From assembly GCA_003427395.1 (NCBI GenBank), contig BFEA01000301.1:615948-642750 (forward strand): a stretch of DNA of 26,803 bases, in the 5' to 3' direction. The notes beneath the pieces are model-generated. The model saw nothing but the letters and a program-made list of their open reading frames with translations, was not told the DNA's origin and did no database searches. The position numbers and the translations under genes are program-made. The DNA comes from Chara braunii. Lineage: Eukaryota > Streptophyta > Charophyceae > Charales > Characeae. Shown piece by piece: positions 18,828 to 26,803 of the stretch (the first letter of the stretch is position 1; each line of letters begins with the position of its first letter).

Positions 18828-19193
18828 GAAGATGCCCGTAGCTCTCTCGTTTTTTTTGTTTTTGTTCTCTTACGAATATGTACAGTGGGGCCTGCTCCAC
18901 TACTCACCACATGCACAAGAAATAGCATATGGTGGTGTATGGTTCCATGCTTTAGCAAAAGAATCATTTTACTAGTATTACATAAATTTGGTGAGTAGTG
19001 GAGGGAGGATGAAGATGCCCGTAGCTCTCTCGCCTTTTTTGTTTTTGTTTTCTTACGAATACGTACAGTGGGGCCTGCTCCACTACTCACCACATGCACA
19101 AAAGACATAGCATACGGCGGTATATGGTTTCATGTTTTAGCAGAAGATTCATTCTACTAATATTATATACATTTGGTGAGTGGTGGAGGGAGA
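18828..19193. repeat. 183-bp tandem duplication with an internal inverted repeat
   Basis: Units GAAGATGCCCGTAGCTCTCT... lie at 18828-19010 and 19011-19193, with roughly one difference in ten. Each unit contains an inverted repeat: CTCCACTACTCACCA at 18895-18909 with TGGTGAGTAGTGGAG at 18989-19003, and the equivalent in unit two with one change. The inner ends read CACTA...TAGTG, reminiscent of CACTA-type MITEs, but the pairing extends beyond them and no 3-bp duplication is visible. Confidence 0.85.
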
Positions 19194-19481
19194 ACCTGAG
19201 AATCACGTGGAGACACGCACAGGGTCTAGCTGAATTGGTGACCCATAACTGCCGAGCTACAGCCCTGAACTCGAACACAGCATATATTGGTGGTCTGCCC
19301 CCACCTCTTCTACTCATTCCGAGGCTATCCTTCTCACTGAAGCAGTGGCCCTTAATGACTCAACATGTATCGTAGGAGTCATTCGAGGTACCTGCAGCGA
19401 CCCTCGAATTGACGTGAAGGGGACCCTTTGTTCAAGCTTGTTGTCTCTCTCCCTCTCTCTCTCTCTCTCGGCAACCTGTTC

Positions 19482-19618
19482 TTTTTTTTTTTTTTTTTTC
19501 CGTGCACAGGGCGCACCTTCCTCAGCGCGTGCACATCAGACCGCGCTGCGCACTGCGCACAGTGCGCACGCTGTCATTCCAGGGCACAGCGCAGTGCGCA
19601 CCGCCCTGCACCGCACTG
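19482..19618. repeat. poly(T) run followed by GC-rich GTGCGCA array
   Basis: T18 at 19482-19499 is followed by closely packed GTGCGCA, GCGCAC and CAGTGCGCAC words. The array is preceded by (CT)n. It mirrors 18331-18421 in inverted order, so the two may be the subterminal regions of one larger decayed element. Confidence 0.6.
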
Positions 19619-19733
19619 GTGTGCTGCAACTATGATATCAACTGATCCAGCCAATAAATACTTTGTAGATCTCCTCCAGGGACCACAACAAACGTATGTA
19701 TAAAGTCAGTGGCCCAGAGCAAGGGGGGATATT

Positions 19734-20152
19734 GAGGAAACCATGGCTACAATCCGGACGCCCGGAACGCCGTCCAGACGGACTCCAGACGTCCGGTCTG
19801 GAAGGTCCGGATCTGCCAAAATTCGAGGGGGAAAAAAAAAAAAAAAAAAACGGTCCAGGACCCTTCCCCATTGGGGAGACAAGCCCCCAAAATTGTTTTG
19901 GGGGTTTTTCAGGCCCGTTTATGTTTTTTGGGGGGTCCAGACATGCTCTCTCACTATAATAATTTATTAGACAACCCCAATTTTTTAATTATTAATAATT
20001 CATTACCTTTTATTCATGGTAACCCCAGACTGTCTTCCGGACCAGTGTCTGGACTGGTCCAGACTGTCCGGTGATCCGGACATTACCGGACACCCGGACA
20101 TCACCGGACCCGGACAGTCCCGACCCGTACCAGGGGTGCACAAATGTCCGGA

Positions 20153-20185
<33 letters not shown>

Positions 20186-20500
20186 GGGGGGGGGGGGGGG
20201 GGGCGGGGGTGTTGGCAGGCACTTACCTGCTCTGCACTCTGTAGTTCAGGCAGCAGAGCACGTGTCTTGCTGCAAATCAACAAGCACATTTAACTAGCAG
20301 ACATGCAGAGTTGCAAACAGTGCAAAGCAGGCACAAGACTGAAGAAACAGAGATTTGTTTTTGAAGAAAGTATGATTAACTTTGAACTTTGAACTTTGGA
20401 TTTAGTAATTTAAGTTCATAACTTCACACACAACTTAAAAGTTCAAACTTTGCAGTTCAATTCAGAATGTCAGAGTCTTCAGACTGTCAGCACTGTCAGT

Positions 20501-20534
<34 letters not shown>

Positions 20535-21166
20535 CAACGGGCAGCAGCGGCGGGCACCTTGAAATTGCTCGGGCCTGTGCGAAACCCGCGACCCCAGAAA
20601 CCTGCAGTGTCTTGTGTCCGGACCTCTAGGCCCTGTCCGGTGGGGTGAAATGACATTGAAAAATCACCCCGTTATTTTTCGAGGGGCGGCCAGGACCCGA
20701 TAAATGTCCTGGGCCGCCCCCTTCTTTTTTTGGATTTTCTCCCCAGGGGCCTCCATCCGGACATCAGGACCAGACACCGGACACCGGACACCGGACACCG
20801 GACTGTCTGGAACCCGGTCCGGACGTCCGGACGGTTACCATGCTTTTATTAGTTCTTAAAGTCTTTTTTAAAGCTTTTTTTATAGTTTTTGACTTGTAAC
20901 TCAAGTTTGGTTAGGAATTCTGACATGACTCTGAGGCAAAAGTGGTTTGCATTGTTATTCTGCATAGCATACTTTTTTTTCAGATTTTTTTATTTTTATT
21001 TTTTTTAATGGTCCGGACTGTCCAGACATCCGGACCGCCCAGATCCCCCCATGTGCGGAGGTCCGGAAATGTCCGGAATTCCGGACGTCCGGAAACTACC
21101 GGACACGGGTCCGGTTCCATGTCCAGAAATGTCTGGGTCCGCGTCCGGCGTAGCCATGGAGGAAAC
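19734..21166. mobile_element. outer non-autonomous hAT-like TIR element with 8-bp target duplication
   Basis: The element body is 19742-21158. It begins CATGGCTAC (19742-19750) and ends GTAGCCATG (21150-21158), a perfect 9-bp inverted terminal repeat. It is flanked by GAGGAAAC on both sides (19734-19741 and 21159-21166), a perfect 8-bp duplication. Inside each end lie dense CCGG-containing words (TCCGGAC, GTCCGGA). Removing the inner insertion and one copy of its target leaves 581 bp with no coding capacity, so it must have been mobilised in trans. 8-bp duplications and subterminal motif arrays are typical of hAT; the CATGG terminus departs from the usual CAGNG, so another 8-bp-duplicating superfamily is possible. 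Strand is arbitrary. Confidence 0.85.
20007..20850. mobile_element. inner element of the same family, inserted into the outer one
   Basis: The body is 20015-20842 (828 bp). It begins CATGGTAACC and ends GGTTACCATG, a perfect 10-bp inverted repeat differing from the outer element's CATGGCTAC mainly at one position. CTTTTATT flanks it on both sides (20007-20014 and 20843-20850), a perfect 8-bp duplication. Its ends carry eight CCGG each within about 140 and 90 bp. The centre holds A31-C-G18 (20154-20203), a (CT)n run (20502-20532) and GC-rich spacer, and no gene. It is nested within 19742-21158, hence younger than that insertion. Confidence 0.9.
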
Positions 21167-21211
21167 AGTTAACAGACCAATCACAAAATGCAGAAAGTGT
21201 AAATCAGCAAC

Positions 21212-22303
21212 TGTTAGGACCTGCCAAACACGGACTGAGACACACAGCTGATTTCTGAGTTTTGCCAATGGAATGTATGCCTTGCTGAGTGTGTGCATGT
21301 TTGCTGGTCTACGTGCCTGTCTGAGTGCTCGTCGGTTTGAGTGTGTGTGTGACCCGCAAGGGTACTCGTTCGTGCGGAAGGCCCAAAGGCCTGGTACTTA
21401 CCCATGGCCGTGGCATTGAGGGTTGCAGCGGGGAAAACACTCAAGTAATAGGTAGGCTGGTACCACACCAGGAAGAGGTCGATGTGCCAAGTACTCGAGA
21501 CCGAGCAGAAGAAGACAAAGTTGGCATTTTTAGAGGCCCAGTAGTTATAGGCTAGGTCTAGGCGGGTACCAGTCCAACCAGTCTGAGTCTAGGGACTGTA
21601 CGGGCAATATCAGAGTCTGCAATGATGTTTCCCTCCGAATGGGAGGAGGTACCGGTTGCTTGGAGGCTGCGCAGCCTAGGAAGTCACTCGCCAAGAGGCA
21701 AGCAGGCCACTATATCTCCAGGAGGAGCGAAGTGCTCCTCATTGTCGGTGTGCAAGTTCGGCAACACACTGGCTGGAGCGCTGGCTGGAGGAGCGCTAGC
21801 ATCAGAGCAGTGCTGCTGGGGAAGAAGCAACGACAGAGAGAGGAGGAAGACAAGGTCGCTACACCAAGAAGCTTCGAGGCAGAATCAGGCATGGCAGCCT
21901 GAGCTGGAGCAGCCATAGCTGCTTAGTGTTGTCCTTTACACAGCAGGGCAACGCCCTGGCAGTCCACCATAGCCCCAGCCTTGGAGGAAGAAGGAAGAAG
22001 GGTGGCCATGGCTGCGGTGGACCTCATGTGATACCTGCAATAGAAGAGGGATTGAGACATTGATTCTGGTTTATCCATTCAACATTATTATTATTATTTC
22101 TTGATTGAATAAGACAGGAGAAGATGAGGAGGAGGAGAGTGGTTGGTGAAGAAGAAGAGAATTATCACTGGTCTATGCTGGTGTACATCTTCTTCTTCTT
22201 CTTTCCCTCTCTCTCCTCTCAAGTCCATTTACTTCTTTTTGCAATTCGACGGCATTGTACTTTCTCATGAATGTGTACTTCGAAATTGGCCAGGATCATA
22301 ACA
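21212..22303 (+). repeat. 5' LTR of a second LTR retrotransposon
   Basis: The segment starts TGTTAGGACCTGCC and ends GGATCATAACA; the termini TGTTA...TAACA are the inverted short repeats expected of LTR ends, with further pairing inward (TGTTAKGAYCC). One base after the end comes TTGGTCTCGGAGCGG, closely resembling the PBS of the complete element at 3121. The 1092-bp length is ordinary. Bases flanking it (GCAAC left, TTGGT right) do not form a duplication, so it is not a solo LTR. No 3' LTR or pol is found in the window. Confidence 0.6.
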
Positions 22304-22304
22304 T

Positions 22305-22316
22305 TGGTCTCGGAGC
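22305..22316 (+). other. PBS-like site of the second retroelement
   Basis: TGGTCTCGGAGC matches TGGTATCGGAGC at 3121-3132 at all but one position and sits one base after the putative LTR end. Confidence 0.55.
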
Positions 22317-22350
22317 GGATTCCCAGAACTACTGGTGAGAGTTTACTTAT

Positions 22351-22404
22351 CCACCCTAACCCTAACCTAAGCGGTTAGGGCTGACCACTTAGGGTTAGGG
22401 TTGG
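22351..22404. repeat. telomere-like inverted repeat
   Basis: CCACCCTAACCCTAACC (22351-22367) is followed after a short spacer by GGTTAGGG (22373-22380) and then TTAGGGTTAGGGTTGG. The two sides are reverse complements. Repeat units are TTAGGG-like, and too few for a real telomere. Confidence 0.7.
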
Positions 22405-23315
22405 TCCAAAGTAGGAAGTGGGGCAGCGTGGATTGGGGAAGCTGCCCCCATGTTGCATACTCGTGAAACACAGTCATAAATATGGCGCAGATTCACAAAA
22501 CCGACCAGATAATACAGAGTAAGTACAATTACAGCGGAAGACTTGATACACATGGACTGACTCGGACCTGACTCAGACTGCAACGAAACACTCACGACAT
22601 GCATCGGTGGTGTGAAAGCCCTGGCCTTGGACATGGAAGTGCAATCAGACTCGCATTCATTCACACTTCACACGTATCGCAAACAGGTTGCGCAGCAAAC
22701 TGGCGCCAGGCGCCCACTCAGAACTCAGAGATATAGTACCAAGAACACACTCAGATACAAGTTCACTTCACATGGCTATGGTGGCACTTCGCCTGAACAA
22801 CTCTTTGTTCGTCATTCCCTCGACACTGCTGTTCACATACAGGATCACCCTGGATATCCCACACGCAAAACCCTGTACACTTGCGCACACACTCACACAC
22901 ACCTATAGCTATGGCGGCTATGGCCGCTTTTACCCTATCGCTATGGCTAACTCCATCTCGCCCTCTTCGTCCTCAGGCTCACTGCAGACCACCTCGCACA
23001 AGTCGCTATGGCAGCGCTTATGCATGGCTTACGCAGGAGTGAATGAATGGCTGGGCGCTGCCTCCTGATTTATACTTCTGTAGCTCGCTGGTCTGGCCCT
23101 TTTCCCTCGGCCCGTTGTGCACACAGTCCTGTATGGTACTTGCTGGACTGGACTGGGACTGACCGGACCGTAATGCTGACTGCATGGGGTTGGACAGCAA
23201 CCTCGCTGCAGTCGCACTGCCCACACACTGAGGTTGGCTCCACCACTTGCCCACTTGCCTCTGTCTAAACGTAGACCTACTCCGAAAGGCCACTTCCGGA
23301 AGTTTGTATACTTGG
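22405..23315. other. non-coding stretch, possible interior of the second retroelement
   Basis: No retroelement or host domain is visible in any frame. CTATGGC words recur at 22910-23020 and CACACACTCACACAC lies near 22890. Open frames overlap in several phases and lack protein-like composition. Confidence 0.45.
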
Positions 23316-23408
23316 CCTTTCGGTACTGTAGCAGCTACGACCTTGACCTTTCAGGACAGTAGCAGCTACGACCTTGACCCTTCGGACAGGCTACAGCTAC
23401 GACTTCTA
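23316..23408. repeat. 31-bp tandem repeat, three copies
   Basis: Units CCTTTCGGTACTGTAGCAGC..., CCTTTCAGGACAGTAGCAGC... and CCCTTCGGACAGGCTACAGC... start at 23316, 23347 and 23378. All contain AGCTACGAC. Confidence 0.85.
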
Positions 23409-24380
23409 GAACTCACTAGGACTCCTATCCGACAGGTCTGCAGATCAAACCCCTACCCCTACACCGACCTACGACAGACAACAACAACTGTCAAAACACA
23501 GGTCACGGGTTCAAACACTCGGGTCAACACAGATACTGTACACAAGTAAGGTGAGAACTAGGGATCGAGCCCTGGGATCTGCACTCACTACTGCTGACAG
23601 GTGAAAACCATTTCAGAAGAAAAGGCCAGGGTCTGATCTCATAGACGGATGGATGGAGGGGAGGAGAGACGAACGGAGGAGGAGAGGGAAGATGAAGTCA
23701 ACACCATGTCTCCAATTATCTCGAATGTCATAAGTAGCGCAAACCCGAAATGTCGTGAATACAGAGTCTCACAGTGTCCCGGATATCGATCTCCCAATAT
23801 CAAGATACACCCCCAGAAATAGATGAAGTCAGATCCCAGTAGTAGTCCTCAACCCCAGTCTCAATGTTGCTATCTCAGCTATCATCGGAACTCGTAACCA
23901 TCCTTCGTACTCGTAGTAGTCCAGTAGGAGTAACCCAAGAGTCGACTTAGACTTAGAGGGTAGGAGGGGAGAGAGAGAGAGAGCGAGAGAGAGAGGAGGA
24001 GGAAGAAGAGGGAGGAAAGGCGAGGCCTTTCTCCCTGGTACCTGGCGAGGCAGCTATGGCGCTGCAGGGCTGGCGCTGGGCCGCGGGCTGGGCCGGAGGC
24101 TGGCGCTACTCCCCCGCTGCCCTAATTCGCTGCTGCGCTATTCCTCCTCGCTGCTGCGCTGCTTCTCCGCTGCTCTTGCTCATCCTAACGCTGAAACGCT
24201 GCGCTAATCCTGTAGACTAACCTCCTGTCGACTAACCTACCGACTGAGGCTGGTACCCAGCTCATATAGTGCTGGGTCTGCATCAGTACTACTGGTGCCT
24301 TCGGGTCTGGACCGTTGATCAGGCCCAACGGTTCAGATCGGATTTCGAAATCTGAAAACTGGCACCTAAACTGCACCGCC
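23409..24380. other. non-coding repeat-like stretch
   Basis: A box-B-like AGGGATCGAGCCC at 23561-23573 lacks a partner box A. Positions 23968-24016 are GA-rich. Positions 24060-24200 contain repeated GCTGCTGCGCT and GGCTGGCGCT words. No gene is supported. Confidence 0.45.
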
Positions 24381-25440
24381 GGCCGGTCCTACCGACGGAC
24401 CGGTACCTGGCCTATCCAACTAGCCGTTGGGTCTGGAGGGATCTAAACGAGGCCTACCGGACTCTAAACTGAACCAACGGTTTCTAGGCCTAGCTGGACC
24501 TAGCTGGGACCGTCGTGACCCGGTACCTAGGCCCAACCCGTGCCTAGAACCGGGCCCTAACTGGGGCCTGTGTGGTATCAGTATGCCACACCCCACCTGG
24601 TTAGGTTGTGTTGGGTTGACACTAGAGCTGACGAGGTTGATTGAGAGTGAGCTTGTTGTGGCGAGACAAATCAAGAGGACAATTTGAGAGAGGCGACAGT
24701 GAGAAGCACTCGCACCTGAAATCTGACCTAAGGGAGACACTTGGTGACTACAACCACCACTACCTTTCCAAGCTGTAGTCCCACTAACGACCTCAACAGC
24801 AAAGTTCGGGGGTGGGGCGAGGGTTGGCAAAAACAAAACCATTGGGCCTTGTGAGCCCGATCAGAGAATAAAAAAAGAAACCGCAGAGTTGAAAGGAAGG
24901 AAGTCAAGCAAAGCCACGAAGAAAGTGTGCTCACAGTAGTGCCTCCAGGGATGAATCTGCCCAGAATCATTGAATCATTGATACATTTACTTTTTTCTTC
25001 CAAGTTAGTTTTAGTGCCCTGCCAACGAGGCAGGGCGCTTTCCACAGACAGCTGACATTTGCAACCAACGGGGCACTCTCACATGTGCTCAAGATTCTGT
25101 GTCCAGCTGCTTTCACGTCCAAAGAGTTGTTGCTTTTCTTCCTTTTTTTTTTTCCTATTGCCGAGGGCAGTAACGCCCCTCAGGCAGACTATCACGTGTA
25201 CCCAATGTTTTGTATACACTTTTTTTTTTTTTTTTCTTTCTATATTCTTCTCTCAACTTCTGTTTTTGCCTTTCACTACCTACTCCTAAGGCTATCTAGA
25301 GGGGACCCCTGCAAGCATAGTTTCCTCTCACTGTGAAGGGGAGATTTCATGTTGCCCCTTGCCCCTAATGTTTAGGGTATAGGGTTGGGGCCGCCAGTAG
25401 GGGTCTGGCTAACACAAAGACCGAGACCTGCCAGTAGCTG
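24381..25440. other. non-coding stretch with short palindromes
   Basis: CCGGTCC (24383-24389) pairs with GGACCGG (24397-24403). CCCAACGG and CCGTTGGG lie in inverted orientation near 24327 and 24424. T-rich runs occur near 25140 and 25220. No domain is seen in any frame. Confidence 0.45.
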
Positions 25441-25712
25441 CACCTCCCTTTTTCATCGTCCCCCACCCCTCATCGAGTAGCAGCAGTGGCTATGGCCAAC
25501 ACTCTCCCACACACCACAATCAACCCACTCGCGCTCGCACTCACACCCATGTTGGTCATAGATTCCACTAATACCGATCAGGAGTATCCAGAGGACTATC
25601 CCAGTTCGTTGGCACTAAATGCGCCGCAGGCGGTCATGGGGCTTGAACCCACAACCTCCTGAATGCCACTTGCGTGCCTCACCAACTGAGCTATACACTT
25701 TCACGTCCCTAA
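25440..25712 (-). mobile_element. tRNA-derived SINE-like unit
   Basis: Read on the minus strand, TAGCTCAGTTGG (25693-25682) is a good pol III A box and GGTTCAAGCCC (25649-25639) a good B box, 33 bp apart. The T arm pairs (GTGGG with CCCAT), but the acceptor halves do not, and the anticodon arm is degenerate, so it is not a working tRNA gene. A tRNA-unrelated body continues to about 25440. The far end is approximate and no target duplication was identified. Confidence 0.5.
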
Positions 25713-26056
25713 CGTCTTTGCTTTTTTCCTTTTCTTTAGTTTTTTTTTTTTTTCTTCTTTTTTTTTTTTGACGGGTACCAGAAAAGAGAATATAATGGGA
25801 CTCGAGCTCGGCAAAACTCGGTGCGCAGTGAAATTCAAGGTTGGCAAAAACAGGATTGGAGGTTGTGTGGTTAAAGGGCCTCCCTCAAATAGGCAATCTT
25901 GAGGGAGGTAGCCATTTGGCATTTACGGACTGCAAGTTCCTACTTTGTTCTTCAGCATCGGCGGGGAATCCGGAGTTGCAATTTGGTGTTGGAGTCAGAC
26001 CCTCCTATATGATAGGACACTAGTGTAGACGTAGCGATTAGGGTGAGGGAGACCAA
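25713..26056. other. T-rich tract and upstream region of the candidate plus-strand gene
   Basis: Positions 25738-25770 are almost pure T. The remainder has no clear feature. It may hold the promoter and 5' untranslated region of the split gene proposed at 26057, but no TATA element was singled out. Confidence 0.35.
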
Positions 26057-26664
26057 ATGAGGAAGGGGGCTGAGTATACTTCATCTCAGAGTCCGGGCCA
26101 CTCAGGTAAGTGTGGTGCACCTAAGGGTTGCCCATGAGTGCGTGCATGGTATTGTTTGTCCTGTTGGGGTACTTCTGGATCTCTTTCGAACTCCTTTCTA
26201 GTCTAGATTGTGTGCATTGGTGTGCAAACTACTTACTGACCTAATGGATGGAGAGAGAAAGTATCTTGCTTTGAATGCCATATCTTTCTACAGTGCTTTG
26301 TCTTTTCGTTCTGCGCAGATGTAGTCTGTTGGTTCTCTCTGAAAAGTTGAATTTGGTTTCGCAGTACGGTAGAGGCAAAAAGTAGGACATTGTGGGACAT
26401 TGTGGTACTCTTCTTGCTTGGGACTTGGTTGCAACCTACGTGGGACCCATTGGGACTCAGTGGGACCAGGCCCAAACAAGAAGGGCCCCTTGGACTCAAA
26501 TCTGTTCACACAGGGTCACTCTCTTTTATGTTTGGAATCAGTTCTTCTTCTTTTGGTTAGAGCACTTGCTGCCGAGGGGATCTCGGCTGAGATGTTTTGC
26601 GGACTGATGACGCACAATCCGATGCTTGACCTGCACCTTATACACCACTCACTTCTCCAATACT
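26057..26664 (+). CDS. candidate 5' part of a split gene (three exons), unknown product
   Basis: Exon 1, 26057-26105: ATG then MRKGAEYTSSQSPGHS, ending at a consensus CAG/GTAAGT donor (phase 1). Exon 2, 26294-26363: after TATCTTTCTACAG, reading LCLFVLRRCSLLVLSEKLNL..., donor GTACGG (phase 2). Exon 3, 26561-26664: after TTCTTCTTCTTTTGGTTAG, reading ALAAEGISAEMFCGLM then THNPMLDLHLIHHSLLQY, donor GTATGT (phase 1). All three junctions are phase compatible and yield a 74-codon open frame with leucine-rich helical character. Introns would be 188 and 197 nt. I recognise no family. The gene would continue past the window end. The exon model is my reading of splice signals, not a confirmed gene. Confidence 0.35.
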
Positions 26665-26670
26665 GTATGT

Positions 26671-26803
26671 TGTCACTTTTAGTTTAACAAGGGGCCCCGC
26701 CGTGGCCGTGGCCGCGGCAGAGTCGGAAAAGGGAGGGAGGATCGAGAGGCGAAGGTGTGGATGCCCCTTTTTTCTACAAAAAAAAAGAAAAAAGAAGCCC
26801 CCC
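26671..26803. other. GC-rich and A-rich window end
   Basis: GGCCGTGGCCGCGGC repeats near 26700 are followed by an A-rich run at 26776-26795. If the candidate gene is real, this is intron 3. Confidence 0.35.

Noticed and set aside
18895-19003. CACTA-type MITE
   Set aside because: The inverted repeat extends past CACTA/TAGTG and no 3-bp target duplication is present.
21212-22303. Solo LTR
   Set aside because: Flanking bases do not form a target duplication, and a PBS-like site follows, so a 5' LTR fits better.
23555-23600. Second tRNA-like or SINE element
   Set aside because: Only a box-B-like word is present, without a box A at a suitable distance.
24728-25045. Minus-strand ORF with FIPGGTTVS, reminiscent of cytochrome P450
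   Set aside because: No other P450 motif (heme-binding Cys loop, ExxR) is seen nearby and the rest is low-complexity.
25630-25697. Functional tRNA gene
   Set aside because: Acceptor halves do not pair and the anticodon arm is degenerate.

Overview
The window looks like nuclear, repeat-dominated DNA from a streptophyte (land-plant lineage), plausibly a charophyte green alga of the Chara type. The grounds are split exons with GT/AG borders, one minus-strand exon that reads like the plant SMP/C2 membrane-protein family, a chromodomain Ty3/gypsy element primed by an initiator-Met-like tRNA, and a BED/hAT transposase with a glutamine-rich tail. The organism is an inference. Nothing looks bacterial or organellar, and one base is ambiguous (15890).

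Layout. 1-2119: mostly non-coding, with homopurine and pyrimidine tracts, a 46-bp tandem duplication and a coding-like minus-strand patch (1277-1618). 2120-10823: a structurally complete but dead Ty3/gypsy chromovirus with two ~1-kb LTRs, PBS, gag, protease, RT, RNase H, integrase with chromodomain, and PPT; every pol domain carries lesions. 10824-14601: degenerate tandem repeats followed by a broken hAT transposase gene (BED finger, catalytic body, dimerisation domain, acidic and poly-Q tail). 14602-17590: hairpins, a 62-bp minisatellite and a large palindrome. 17636-17908 (minus): the best host exon, C2-domain type. 18000-19740: GC-rich arrays and a 183-bp tandem duplication. 19742-21158: a TIR element with a perfect 8-bp target-site duplication, into which a second element of the same family (20015-20842) has inserted with its own perfect 8-bp duplication. 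21212-22303: an LTR of a second retroelement with a PBS-like site after it and no coding body. 22304-26056: low-information repeats, a telomere-like palindrome and a tRNA-derived SINE-like unit. 26057-26664 (plus): a phase-consistent three-exon candidate 5' end of a gene.

How it fits together: the simplest reading is one or two host genes whose introns and flanks have filled with successive transposons. The C2 exon (minus) would be separated from its neighbours by many kilobases of TE sequence. The most notable find is the nested pair of non-autonomous elements with CATGG termini, 8-bp duplications and dense CCGG-containing subterminal arrays. A diverged paralogous empty site for the outer insertion lies about 1.5 kb upstream in the same window.
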